Shown here: positions 26,601 through 39,856 of the stretch, piece by piece | How positions within the stretch are numbered: position 1 is the stretch's first letter | How the letters are laid out: each line of letters begins with the position of its first letter | Source: Piromyces finnis | Lineage: Eukaryota > Neocallimastigomycota > Neocallimastigomycetes > Neocallimastigales > Neocallimastigaceae | DNA: 64,000 bases | Assembly: GCA_002104945.1 (NCBI GenBank) | Contig: MCFH01000010.1 | Coordinates: 124,001 to 188,000 of the forward strand | Reading direction: 5' to 3' | The notes under the pieces: model-generated | Database searches by the model: none | What the model was told of the DNA's origin: nothing | The model's input: only the letters and a program-made list of their open reading frames with translations | Made by a program: the position numbers and the translations under genes

Positions 26601-29535
26601 ATGGATAAACTCGATTTAACATCAAGTAGAGTTCGTAAGTATTTTTTTTCAATTCTAAAAAAAAAAGAGGTATATTTATTAATAAAAATTTACATAAAAT
26701 TTTATAGTCAAAGGCTCTATGAAATTTACTCCAAAGATTGGAGGGAAAAAAGATAAAACAAAAAAGACTAAAAAAAGTTCGAAGAGTGGAAATGCAGAGA
26801 GTCATAAAAAGATAATAAAAAAGAATGAAATGAAAAAATCTATGAATGAAACATCTACTAATAATGTTAATAATAAAATTGATTCCGTTACAAATACAGA
26901 ATCAAGTAAAGTTATTGAAAAAGAAAATATTTCAGAACTCGATGAAATTGTTAATACTAAAAGCATAACTGTTAATACTATCAGTAATAAAAGTCCAACT
27001 AAAAATAATATGCCTATTAATGAAACCTCAATAAAAACATCTATGGAAACTTCAATAAAAGTAACACCTCATCAAAATAAAGATGTACCGAAAGATAATA
27101 ATACAAAACAAACTGTATCATCAATAAGTAAAAATATAGATAATGATGTGATAAAAAATAATGTAACAGAAGACATAAAAGACAAAGAAAAAAATATACT
27201 GACAGATTTAAAGAATAAAAAAGAAATTAATAAAAGTGAAATAGAATATGAAGATGATACCATTAGTGAAATATCGGATGACTTTCTAAAAACAAGTACA
27301 TTAAATACACAAGATACTATAGAAGATAGTGCAACGGAAATGGAATTACCCCCAAAAGCAAAAACAAATAAAGATAATGAAGAAACATTAATAGAGGAAG
27401 CAGAAAGTTCAGATAATTTACATAAAGAATTATCAAGTGAATTAGCAGAAGAAACATTAATCATTGAAGATAGTCAACGAATATCAGAAACAGATGAAGA
27501 GGAAATTAAAAGAATTTCAAGAGCAAGTATAGAAGATGAAACTGTTGAAAAAATAATAGATGAAATTAAAAATAAGAGATTTAATAAGAGTAATAATCAA
27601 TATATAAAAAAATTGTTTTCTGAATTAATGAGTAATAGTAATGAATCAATAATAAAAAATAAAATAACTAAAGATAATGATGATAATTCAAAATCAATAT
27701 ATGAATTATTGGAACAAGAGGAATTTAATCAAAGTATTGATACTGAAATATATAATAAACCAATCAATAATGAAAATTCGGATATTCAGAAAATCGTAAA
27801 AGAAAAAGTAGCACCAAAAAGAAAAGTTGGTAGACCACCTAAAAGACCAAGAGGTAGAAAACCAGGTGCAAAAAAACAAGTTGAAGTTATTGTAATATCA
27901 GATGCTGAAAATAGTGATGATGAAACTCTTAGTTTAGCACAAAAGAGGACTTTAATTAAAAAAGAATTAGAAAAAGGATTACCTGTAAAAGTAAAACAAG
28001 AGAATGAAGAAAGTCCCGTAAAATCATCAAAAAGATCTAGTTCATCTATTGATAATCAAGAAAGTATTATAAGGCAAGCTAAACGTGCAAAAACTACAAA
28101 AAAGGTAAATAATGAATCAGCTGAAGTAGAAAGTCAAAATTCTGACGAAGAAAATGAAATTGAAGAAGAGAATATAAGGAATAGCGAAAAAGAGAAAAAA
28201 GCAAAAAAATCCAAAACTAATAAAGCTAAAATGACAAAAAATCAAAAAACTTCAAAATCAACAAAAACATCAAAAACCACAAAGAAAAGTAAAGCAACAA
28301 TTGATACTGAAGTTGAAAATGAAGATCCTGAATCTAACGAAATTAGTAAAAAGAAAAAAACTAATAATAAGAGAAAAGCATCATCTCCAATGAAAAAGAC
28401 AACGAAAAAGAAGAAAAATATTGAAGAAAGTAATCAAAATAGTAGTAGTAGTAGCGAAAACGAAGAATCAGATATAAGTATTTCATCTCGTACCATAGCT
28501 GATATTATTGATAATTATCGTGGAACTGAAATTAGTACAACGCAAAAAGAAATTTATCGTTTAGCAGCACTTAAAAGAAAAGCCACTCTTGACAGAAAAA
28601 GAGGAAGATTATCAACACCTAAAATTACTACACAAACTATTCCTGAAAAATCAAAAGAAGAAAAAACAGATGAAAAATTAAAAGTATATGATCCAGAAAA
28701 AAATAAAACAGCTATTCAAATGCGTGTAGTAAATGGTGAAATTGTTATTGATCAACAATCTACATTAATTGATCATATTGATACCACTGATGAAGCATTA
28801 CCAATGTTAAAATATGATGAAAACAATCACATTACTAGTGCTAGTTTTAAACCAAAATTAAAGCCATTAAAATGGTCCAAAGAAGAAACAGAATTGTTCT
28901 ATAAGGTAGTAAATAATATCTTATTCTATCTTTTATATATATATATTTTAAAAAAATAGTCTTATTTATTTAAATGATCAATCTTACTAAATTATATATA
29001 ATTTAAATAATTAGTGTTTATCAATATTTGGAACCAATTTCAGTATGCTAGCTATTATGTTCCCATCTAGAAATCGTAAACAATTACTTAATAAATATAA
29101 AAATGAAGAAAGAACACATCCAGGACATGTTCAATATGCATTAAAACATAAAATGGCATTAGGTAATTAAAATTAAATATATATATATATATAAAATAAA
29201 ATAAATAAAACATAAATTATGAAATAATATTAAAAAAAAAGTAATGCGATATAATATTAATAGAAATGAAATTTAAAATATATAAAATAATAAAATAAAA
29301 TATAATAGATCCTGAATTCTTTGAGAAATACTCCGGACACAATATGATGGAAATTGGTCGTGAAGCTGTTGAAGAAGTTAGATTAATAGAAGAGCAAAGA
29401 AAGAAAGAAGATTTGGAGTTATTTAATATTAGAAAGAGGGAAAATGATGATGAGATAAAAAGAGTTATTATAAAGAATGAAAAACTTTACGATAATAATG
29501 ATGTGAAAGATGTCAAACCAATTTTAGCAAATTAA
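26601..29535 (+). CDS. BDP1: TFIIIB component B'' (Bdp1), SANT-domain protein
   Basis: Model: join(26601..26634, 26708..28905, 29015..29162, 29309..29535), 868 residues. The diagnostic piece is a SANT/Myb domain at about 730-785, split by an intron: LKWSKEETELFYK, then LSIFGTNFSMLAIMFPSRNR and KQLLNKYKNEE, which match the Bdp1 extended SANT domain. The N-terminal half is Lys/Glu/Ser/Asn-rich and disordered, with an AT-hook-like block GRPPKRPRGRKPG near residue 370. Bdp1 joins TBP and Brf1 in TFIIIB to open RNA polymerase III promoters (tRNA, 5S, U6). Exon 1 encodes only 11 full codons. Confidence 0.88.
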
Positions 29536-30381
29536 ATATTATAAAATGTTTATTATTTATTAACATTATTTAAGTTTAACATTCAAAATATTAACAATTT
29601 TTTTATATTTTTTTTTAAAAATGAACAAAGAAGAAAGATTATACATATTTTTTAGATATTATCACTTTATAGAAGAAAATGATACCATATAATTATTCCT
29701 TTTTTTTTTTTTTTAATTTAATTTTAGAAACTTTATTAATTACAAAAAATTGAACTTTTATATATAAACAAAAAAAGCAAAAAAAAAAAAAAAGATTAAA
29801 ATGTATTTATTTATTTATCTTTTTATTTATTTATTTTTTTTATTTAATTAAATAAAATAAAATAAAAATAAATAAAGAAAAAAAAAGAATAAGTATATAA
29901 ATATTATTAGCCATTTCATATAAGAAAAATCATACCCAATTTAATAATAAATTTTAAACTATTATAGAAATTTTAAAATACAATATTTATATAAAAGATT
30001 ATAGAAATCCTTCCCACATTTTTTTTTTTTTATTATTATTATTAAAAGAAAAAAAAAAAAAAATTAAATTTTGTTATATATATATATTTTTTACTTTACA
30101 TTCAATAAAAAAATAAAAATAAAATTTAAAAATAAATAAATCCAATTTTTATATAAAAAATTTTTATATTTTATATTTTTATTTAATTATTTAAATCATA
30201 TATAAGTTTAATAGAATTGTTGATAATAGTAATGATGAAATATGAGGATTATGCTATTGCTAAGAAATTTGCTATAGAAATATGAAAATAATAATAAAAA
30301 TAAAAAAGAAATAAATTTAATAGAATAAAAAATTAAAAAACTAAATAAACCTATTGATAATAGTGGATTAAAATAAATTGA

Positions 30382-30420
<39 letters not shown>

Positions 30421-30483
30421 AAAAAAAAAAAAAAAAGAAAAACAAAATAAACAAAAAGAAAACTTTTATATATATAAATCTAT
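29536..30483. other. Convergent 3' flanks of BDP1 and the Acinus gene
   Basis: A/T-rich DNA between two gene ends. It contains A runs (about 30411-30435) and short triplet arrays. Nothing else supported. Confidence 0.5.
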
Positions 30484-31889
30484 TTAATATCTTCTACTTC
30501 TTTTGCTTTCTCTTTCTCTTTCTCTTAATCTTTCTCTTGACTTTATTCTTTCTTCATTCTCTCTCATTTCCTTTTGTTTTACCTCTTCTTCCGATAAAGG
30601 CTTATAATAAATGATTGGGGTAGCTTTAGTTTTTTTAAATAAATCATCCATACTAGATTTCTTCTTTTTCTTTTCATTATCAACCGGTGCCTTTTTATCT
30701 AAACTAGTTTTATTAGCATCATCTTGATTTTTGCTTTTATCTTGAGCTTGAGAATTATGTAAAAAGGAAACTTCTGAAGTCTCTCTAGTACGTTTATAAC
30801 GTGAAGATACTTTGGATTGAACTATTCTATCTACTTCTAATGATGCATAAACCTCTTTAATTGGTGAGGATGATATTGAAATAGATTCGAGATCTTTATT
30901 TTTACCTATAATTTTTATGGATTGTGATGCAGCTGCTCTGGCTATTGAAGAAGGGGATATTGTTGTAGAAGGTGAGACTGAAAATGAAGAGAGATCTGAC
31001 TTTTTACTATTTTCTTGATTTAATCTACTTGTTTTAATAGGTATACCTATTCTAGAAGCATATAATGTGTCAAAACGACCACGAATAGGAGTACTACCTA
31101 GGGACTTACTACCAACTCCAGGAATAGAAACACTTAATATCTTTTCTTCTTCCTTTTTTATTCTTTCTTTGGATTCTTCTTCACTTATATATTCAACAGA
31201 TAATATTTTTCCTGTTTCTTCTGGGAATTTTATTCCATGAATACCTTTACTGGCTGCTTCGGCTGATTCAATTGAAGTATACTTTTGATAATAATTAAAG
31301 ATTCATATATAATTGTTATTATTAATATGTTATATTAAATTAATAAAATTAATAAAATATTTTATATATATACTTGTTTTAAGACTTACAGTAACATAGG
31401 CATGAGATTTAATAGAATCCATCCAAAAACTTTTTACTTCACCATATTGGGCTACTAATTCTTTTACTGATCTTACTATTAATGGTCTTACAAAATTATT
31501 AATTAAAATGGTATCCTTAGGTGCTGTTGTCTTGATTTGTGATATCTATTTTATTAATATTCCAATATTTGTAATAATAGATAATATTAATAGAGTGTAA
31601 CTTTTGGAATATAAATAATGAAAATGAAAACAACCAACCAAACAAAAAAAAACTTACATTATCACTATCGTCCGTTTTCTTTTTCTTTGATGATTCCTCA
31701 CTGGTATCATCAGTATTTACTTTTATATATTAAATAAAAATTTTTGAAATTAAAATATATATTATTATTAAAGAAAACTTATTAATTTAATATAAAAAGT
31801 AAAATAAAAATAATTTTAATTTATTTACATGGTCTTTTTTTCGAATTAGCATTGCCGTTTTCATTTTCTTTTTGTGAAGTTCCTACAAC

Positions 31890-31926
<37 letters not shown>

Positions 31927-33180
31927 ATTATTATGAATTAAGATATTATTTATTCATTTCATTAAATATATTAATATATTCTATATAAAGTGCTTCACTA
32001 AATAATTACTTTGAATTTGTGGAGTAGTTTTTGAAATCTCTTCTTTTTTTGAAACATTACTATCTTTCTTTTCAATTTGTTCAGTTTTGGGTATGTTCGA
32101 GTTTATTTCATTTATAATGTCTTTCTTTTGCTCTTGAATGTCTTTGTCATTTTTACTATCTTCTTTATTTATTTCTGATTTGTTTAGTTTTTCTTCATTT
32201 GAATCTTTCTTTATTTTATTTATATTTTTATCACTTTCTTTTTTATTTTCACTTTCTATTTTATTATCTTCAGATTCTATAGGCTTTTTGATTTCTTCTA
32301 CTATTAATTGATCTTTTGTTTTGATTTCTTTTGAAATTTCACTTTTCTTGTCATTTTCTATTGGCTCACTCTGGGGATCTACTATTTTCTCTTTATTTTG
32401 TATATCTTTATTATCTTTTTGATTTCCTGGAATTTCTGTTTCATTATTTTTTATTGGTGTCTCCTGGCCAGGTTTCATTTCACCTGTTGTTGATTCTTTT
32501 TTTGAATTAGTAATATTTTTTTCAATTTTTTCTTCAGAACTTGTATTACTTATTTCTTCTGTTGGATTTTTTGCATCTTCAGTTTTTGAATTTTCTATAA
32601 TAAAATTGATTTTTATATATTATATAAATATTTTTTTTTAAAAAAATAAAGCTTATTAGATGTATTTTTCATTTAATTAAATTGTAAATAATTAAATTAA
32701 AGACAATTTATTTTTCAATCTAATCAATTTCTTTTTATTTTTCCCAGAGATCTTATATTTAAATGAAAGATAATTTATATAATAGGATAATAAGTATAAA
32801 ATCACATCTTTGATATTCAAAATAAAGTTATTTGATCTTTTACTTTATTAATACATATATTTTACTTTTATTCTATTTTTTTTAATTTTTTTTTTTTTTT
32901 TTAGGTATTTAAAGTGTTTTTTTATATATAATATTATTTTATTCCTTTTCATTTCAATAAAATTTACTTCAATTTTTTTTTTTTTCCCGTAACAGTAAAT
33001 AAATTAAAAAATAAAATATAATTCATCAAAAGTAATTAAATTTCTAATTTAAAAATTACTTTTTGTTAAATCATCTTTTTCAAGTCTTTCAATTAAATCT
33101 GCTTTTAAACCTTTTGTTGTTAGACCACGTTTAGTTAATAATTCCTTTAATTCAGTAACTTTTAATTTAATGTATTCCAT
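30484..33180 (-). CDS. Acinus-like SAP/RRM protein (ASAP / exon-junction accessory)
   Basis: Model: complement(join(30484..31281, 31390..31545, 31658..31719, 31829..31888, 32010..32594, 33060..33180)), 593 residues, all phases consistent. Residues 1-37 form a SAP domain (VTELKELLTKRGL, KADLIERLE). Residues 40-275 are Lys/Glu/Asn-rich and disordered. An RRM spans about 285-360 (ILINNFVRPLIVRSVKELV, SFWMDSIKSHAYVTY), with the NLVRP-like and DKIKSHCFVTY-like blocks typical of Acinus. Near residue 535 is DLFKKTKATPIIYYKPL, the RSB motif through which Acinus binds RNPS1 and SAP18, followed by an Arg/Glu/Ser tail. Acinus nucleates the ASAP complex linking splicing, the exon-junction complex and Sin3/SAP18. 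The order SAP-RRM-RSB is diagnostic. The first intron (32595-33059) is the longest. Confidence 0.88.
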
Positions 33181-33313
33181 TTTTATCCTTTTTTTTCTTT
33201 TTTATTAATATGAATAAGGTGATATTTAAATATTCAAATTTACAATGAGTATATATTTTTTCCAGTAATAATGTTTTTTATTTTGTTTTTATTTTAAATA
33301 ATATTATGTTAAA

Positions 33314-33337
33314 TTTTTTTTTTTTTAAAAAAAAAAA
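33314..33337 (-). promoter_or_regulatory. T-tract/A-tract junction upstream of the Acinus gene
   Basis: Thirteen T followed by eleven A, about 135 bases before the ATG at 33180 on the minus strand. Same arrangement as at other gene starts in the window; function inferred only. Confidence 0.3.
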
Positions 33338-33757
33338 GCATTAAAATTATATGGATTAATATTATGGTATAGTTCTAATGCTTTTAATTTTATTTTTAAA
33401 TCAATAAAAAATATATGCAAAATACAATTTTAAATATTAAAACAATACCAAAAAATAAAAAAAAAAAAATTATTAAATTAAATAATTTACATCTTATATT
33501 AAATATAATTTATAGAATTATATATTAAATTAAATATTAATGAATTATAATTTTTTTTTTTAATAGCTATAAAATGAAATATATACGGATTTAAAGATAA
33601 ATAGTAAATATACAAATTAAATAAATAATATACATATTTAATATATCAACAACATCATTTCCTGTTTTTAGTTTAAAAAAAAGTTATATAAATAAAATGA
33701 TTTATAAATATATCGAATATATCTTTGATTACTTTATTTCATTGGCTAATGTTTAAT

Positions 33758-36029
33758 TCAAATTTCTATTTTTGATATATTTTTTTCAATTTCTTTTATA
33801 ATATGTTCTAAATAAGGTACTGATTTTGTAACACGTTTATAATGTTTTATATTATCATTAGAATTATCTTCAAGCTCGTTTTCTATTGTATGTGAATCAT
33901 TTTCTATAGGTATTTTATAATTTTCTTTAACCATTTCTTCAATATTTTTATCAGCCATTTTCCCTACATATTCATACAAAGTAAAATCAGGTTTATAATA
34001 AGGAAATAAATGATGTTCAGGAATATTACTATCTAATTCTTCATTAATTATTTTTGCTGTTATATACGCGTCTAAACAAGCAACATTTGTATTTGAATAC
34101 CCACCTTTAATAATTAAAAAATAATATATACATTTATAATTATGTTTATAATTCTTTATGAAAATCATTTTCAATATTTAATACTTACCACCACCTAAAA
34201 TCATTGTTGGTATATTCCAATTTAATATATTATTTACGCAACACCAATAACTATTAAGATCTAAATTCCAACCATTACCAAAATCATTTTTATGTACTAA
34301 AGGATCACCAATTAATCCATCACCGCCACATTGAATAACTACAGCTTGTGGATTATATCTTTCTTTAGCTGGTAATATAACTCTTTCATATATTTGCATA
34401 AGAGTAGACTTTTTTAATCCAGGAAGTAAAGGTATATTTATAGTATGGTAAATTCCTCGTCCAAATCCTATGCTTTTAATATCTCCTGTGCCTAGTATAT
34501 ATATATCATGTATTTTTAAGTATTTATACAAAATTATAAAGAAAAAAGTTAATGATAATACAAATATAAAATATGAACCTGGAAAGAATCCTATATCGTA
34601 TCTATGAATTGATAAGGATAATACTTTTGATGTATAATAAAAAGCTTCCTCAACACCTGTTTTTATAAATATACGCTATTGATTTCAGTACTTAATAAAG
34701 AAGTTCAGTAAATTTAATAGATTAATTTATCATACCATTACAATGATGAATATCTAAATCAATATACATTATTTTTTTATAATGTCTACTTAATTTAAAC
34801 ATTCCCAAAACAATATCATTAACATAACAAAAACCACTTGCTTTTTGACTTTATATAAATGTATATACATTATATATTGCATATTGTTATAAAATTTTAA
34901 TATATATATAATAATCAAATACTCTCATAAATCTATAGTGATATTTACGCCATAGCATGGTGTCTTTTTAATATATATTAAGTAAAATAATAATATAAGA
35001 AAAATAAATATTTATAGGTTTTTATTAATATTATATTTATTTATAAATATATTAGCAAATATCTACCTTCCACCATCCCAATTAATGACAATATCACTTG
35101 TTTTTGATATTAATTCATGAGCAGCAGTTAAAGTTGAACCAGCAACTAATAAGCAATATTTTTTAATCCCTTTAAATATTTGGCAATCACTTTTAATATT
35201 AAAATTTATTAATAAATAATTACTTAAATACTTTTTAATTATTGAAAAGTAGATAAAAAAAAAAAAAAAAAAAATTACTCTTCTAAACCATATTCATTCA
35301 TTTTCTTTTCATATTTTTCTTTTCCAAGTTTTTCTTTAAATTCTTGATTTTCAGCATTTAATAAAAAGTCTAATATTTATTGTATCATTATATTTAATAT
35401 TTAATAATGTTGTTGATGATAATATAAGATGTTTTCAGCTAACAATATACCAATATAATCTTCAGAATGAAAAATGGTTAAATCATTTTTATTCGCAGGT
35501 TTTGGATTTATAATTCTATTGCAAAATTAATAGCATTTAAGTATAAAATTTAATAAGAATTATTTATAACAATTCAATTACCTTATCTTTTTTAATAAAC
35601 CATATGCTCCAACTAAAGAATGAACAAAATACGACTATATAATAATTATATTAATAAAGTTTTCAATATATATATATAATACTACTTTAAAAAAAATATT
35701 TTAACAAAAAAAGAAGAAAATTAAATAAATTGAAAGTAAATTTAAAAGATTAGATAAATTAATTCTAATATATTCAAACATTTAGTAATGTTTACTATGT
35801 TAAGGGTTTGAACACTTATATATGTATTTATGTATGTTTGTGTTTATAAAAAATTTACCCTTGTTTTATTTGAAGGTAATAAAGACATATATTTTATTAA
35901 TTCATTGGAACATATATAAGAAATCTTTTTCTTGTTTTTTTTATTATCCTTATCATTGAATATATTTTTTTGGTCAATTAACAATTCATTTTCGATGTTT
36001 TCCTTTTCAGCATCATTAATTATATTCAT
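33758..36029 (-). CDS. Class I-like histone deacetylase (HDAC8/Hos1 type)
   Basis: Model: complement(join(33758..34104, 34189..34491, 34579..34656, 34736..34848, 34949..34963, 35067..35189, 35279..35369, 35451..35515, 35582..35634, 35859..36029)), 452 residues, every phase consistent. Catalytic features: the His pair in GGRHHAMA (about 169-170, carried on a 15-nt microexon); SGFCYVND; zinc ligands in DLDIHHCNGVEEAF (Asp205, His207) and QCGGDGLIGDP (about Asp294); catalytic Tyr in GGGGYSNTN (about 340). The tail FPYYKPDFTLY matches HDAC8/Hos1 enzymes. Oddities: class I enzymes have HHGDG where this has HHCNG, and the usual Trp of GGWHH is Arg. The Asn is normal in class II/IV; the Cys is unusual. 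Likely an active Zn-dependent lysine deacetylase. Confidence 0.9.
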
Positions 36030-36051
36030 TTTAAATTATTACAATTTACTC

Positions 36052-36070
36052 TTTTTTTTTAAAAAAAAAA
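36052..36070 (-). promoter_or_regulatory. T-tract/A-tract junction at the HDAC start
   Basis: Nine T followed by ten A, 20-40 bases upstream of the ATG at 36029 (minus strand). Probably part of the core promoter or leader; inferred from recurrence. Confidence 0.3.
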
Positions 36071-37559
36071 TTATAGAAATTTAAATTATATATATAAATA
36101 AAATTTGATTTATATAAAATTGTATTATAAAATTTAATTTTTTATTATTAATAATAATAATAATAATAATAATAAAAAGTTTAAAAATTTTTAATTTCTT
36201 ATTATAAAAATTCAAAACATATTAATATTAATTTTGGTAGATAATATTATAAATAAATAAAAACTATAATGAATTTCATCATTGATATTTTCAATATAAA
36301 CATATAAATATCTTATAAATAATTATTATATTTTATAATAAATAATAAAATTGTAGGTTATGACATTAATATATAACGAGAAAAACTACTTATTTTTTAT
36401 ATATAAGATTTATCATAAATTGTATAATACATTATTTCCATATTTTATCATTGTATTTTAATAGTAATAAAAGATAGTTTTTTTTTTAATAAAAAAAAGC
36501 AATATTTTTATCTTTTTAACCTGCTTTATTATTATTATTTAATGTATAGTTAATTTCAAATTACAGTAAAACCCTCAATATCCTACTAGCATAACTTCAA
36601 TTTAATATTTTAAGTTATTTCTATTAGATACGAAGATTTTTGATCTAGTTTTTAAAAATCACTCCAGTTTTTTATGGTTTTATCATACGTCGTAAATTTA
36701 AACATTTATATTAAAATTTCCATATATGGTGTTTTTAATTATATCTCTGTATCAAAAAAGCCACATAATAATTTAAATAATTAAAAAACAATTTAATTAG
36801 ATTTAATTTGTACTACTCATTTTTAAATGATTGCTTTATATTACACCACAACTATTTTTATATATTATTTAATATAACTTTAAATGACATTTCAAAAAGT
36901 AAACTTTATTTATTAATAAATAATTGTTCATTTAGTTGAATGACAATAAATTAAAATAATACCAATAACTCTGGTTATAGCAAGCCAAAAGTAATAATTA
37001 TAAGAAAAATAAATAATTAAAATAGACAAATATCACAAACTTCTAATAATTATATTGCTTTATAAAGAAAGTTATAAGACTATTTATTATTACTACATTT
37101 TCAAAGTAATCACTTAGAAGTAAGATTTTTTATTTTTATTTATTTTGCTTTTAATGTTGACTATTAAAACAATTCCATTAATACTAATATATAATGTCAA
37201 TTCTATTTTCGATAAATATAATGAAAGTACAATGGATTTCTTTTTATTCAACTAAATTAATAAAATGAATATTAATTATTCAGCTAGTAAAATAATATTA
37301 TTAATAAAACAAAAAAAAAAGAAATTTTATACATTATAATTTATTAATTATTTTTTTATTATATCTTTTAGTTATATTATATTGAAACATAATACATACT
37401 ATTAATTATTTAATTTATTAATTAATATACTTTTTTATATTTACTATACTAAAATAATATATTCATAATATCGAAAAACAATTCTTTCATATTCTATATT
37501 AATAAATTTTTAAATTTAAATAAAGTATAAAAAAGTGATTGTTTATTTATTTTTCTCTA

Positions 37560-37578
37560 TTTTTTTTTTTAAAAAAAA
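37560..37578 (+). promoter_or_regulatory. T-tract/A-tract junction at the GDI start
   Basis: Eleven T followed by eight A, about 80 bases upstream of the GDI ATG. Same recurrent arrangement; function inferred. Confidence 0.3.
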
Positions 37579-37657
37579 TATTATATATATATATTTTTAT
37601 AAATTTTAAATTTATATACAATATTTATTTTTAATACAAACTTTTATATAAATCACC

Positions 37658-39856
37658 ATGGTAAGTTTGTTATGAAACAACAAAAAATGAATAATATTAT
37701 CGTTATAATGTTATTATAAAGATATAAATAAAGAAATAAATAATTTCATAATATTTACAAATATTAAAAATAAATATCAAAATATAATATTATCAAGAAT
37801 TTATAAATGATTATATGAATATATTCTTTTGTAGTATCATAAATAAAAAAATATATATATAACTGAAATATCATTTATACATATTAATACTTTTTTAAAA
37901 AAAAAAAACTATTACTAATAGTAAAATATTTTATTTTTATTTATTATTTTTAAGGATGAAGAATATGATGTTATTGTTCTCGGTACTGGTTTAACCGAAT
38001 GTATCCTTTCTGGACTTTTATCTGTTGAAGGTAAGAAAGTCTTACATATGGATAGAAATGAATACTATGGTGGTGAAGGTGCTTCCTTAAACATCACTCA
38101 AGTAAGTTTTTTCTTATACTTTTATAATAATATAATATTAAATCAATATTAATGAAGTTTATATGTTTATATGTTCTTAAATAATAAATAATAAAAAAAT
38201 ATTGATAATATTAAATATATAAATATAAATGATTTTTTATTTTTTTTTTATAATATATATATATATATTTTGAAATATAAAACTAATTTAATATATTAAT
38301 ATAAATTTACAAATATTAGCTTTACCAAAAGTTCAAACCAGGTCAAGAAATTCCAGAAAAGTTAAAGGGTCATGACCGTGAATTTAATGTTGATTTAATT
38401 CCAAAGTTTGCTATGGCCTCTGGTGAATTCGTAAAAATTCTTATTTACACTGATGTCACTCGTTACACTGAATTTAAACAAATCGCTGGTTCCTACTTCT
38501 ACTACAAGGGAGATATTGCTAAGGTTCCAGTTACTGAAAAGGAAGTTGTTTTAACTTCTTTAATCGGTATGGCTGAAAAGTTACGTTTAAAGAGCTTCTT
38601 TGAATTTATTCAAAACTATGATGAAAACAAGCCAGAAACTCACCAAGGTAAAATAAGATAATTTATATGTTGTTTACTATGGTTTATTAATAATTTTACA
38701 TTAATATAATATTTCATAAATATATATTAATCATTTCAATTATAACTTTGAAGAAGTAGTAATAACTAATTAAAAATATATTATTTAAATATTATACAGG
38801 TTTAGATTTAAATACTGTTACTATGAAGGCTGTCTATGAAAAGTTTGAATTAGAACCAGCAACTATGGAATTCCTTGGTCATGCTCTTGCTTTACAATTA
38901 GATAACTCATACCTTGACAGACCAGCTATGGAAACTTACAACAAGATTATGCTTTACATGTTATCTATGTCCAAGTACGGTAAGAGTCCATACCTTTATC
39001 CATTATACGGTCTTGATGAACTTCCACAAGGTTTTGCTAGATTAAGTGCTATCTATGGTGGTACATACATGTTAAACAAGAAGGTCGATGAAATTGTTTA
39101 CGAAAACGGAAAAGTTATTGGTGTTAAGAGTGGTGATGAAGTAATATTTAGAAAAATTTTTTATTCTATAACTATAAAAATATATAGTATTGTAAATTAA
39201 GAGAAATAAATTCTAACGATATATCACAAATATTATTAATAATAGATTGCCAAGTGTAAAAAGGTTATTTGTGATTCATCTTATGCCAAGGACAAGGTTA
39301 ATAAGGTTGGACAAGTTGTTAGAGCTATTGTAATCATGGAACATCCAATTGCCAATACTGACAATGCTGATTCTGTTCAAGTTATTATTCCACAAAACCA
39401 AGTCAACAGAAAGAATGGTATTTTTAATGAATAATTACTTATTAAATTATTTTTAAATGATATAAATGATACTATAAGACAGGAAAATTAATATATATAT
39501 TTTTTACATGCAATTTTAAAGATATTTACATTGCCTCTGTTTCTTCTAACCACAATGTTTGTCCAAAGGGCTTCTATGTTGCTATTGTTAGTACTATTGT
39601 TGAAACCTCTGAACCAGAAAAGGAACTTGAACCAGGTATGAAATTACTTGGTGAAATTGTTGACAAGTTTGTTTACGTTTCTGACATTTATGCTCCAGCC
39701 AATGACGGTACTAGTGACAACTTATTCATTTCTAAATCTAATGATGCTACTAGTCACTTTGAAACTGTATGTGATGATGTTAAGGACTTATACAAGCGTG
39801 TTGTTGGTAAGGAATTAACTATGGAAGGAAAGGTTGTTCGTGGTGATGAAAACTAA
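37658..39856 (+). CDS. GDI1: Rab GDP-dissociation inhibitor (GDI)
   Basis: Model: join(37658..37660, 37955..38101, 38320..38647, 38800..39140, 39246..39417, 39522..39856), 441 residues against about 440-450 in the family. It begins (M)[20 protein letters not shown], the FAD-like fold of GDI/REP, continues with [13 protein letters not shown] and FNVDLIPKF, then YIYTDV-like [24 protein letters not shown], and [22 protein letters not shown]. It extracts prenylated Rab-GDP from membranes and recycles it through the cytosol. The first exon supplies only the ATG (context CACCATG followed directly by GTAAGT). Codon use is visibly different from neighbouring genes (AAG, GAC, TTC, TAC preferred), as expected for high expression. 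Confidence 0.95.

Larger units (their letters stand above)
36030..37657. other. Divergent promoter region, HDAC and GDI
   Basis: Between two outward-transcribed genes. T/A tract junctions lie just upstream of both starts (36052-36070 and 37560-37578). A short hairpin ATAAC/GTTAT at about 36963-36976 is followed by CAAGCCAAAAGTAAT, resembling CAAGCCAAAGTAAT near 19063. No coding region. Confidence 0.5.
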
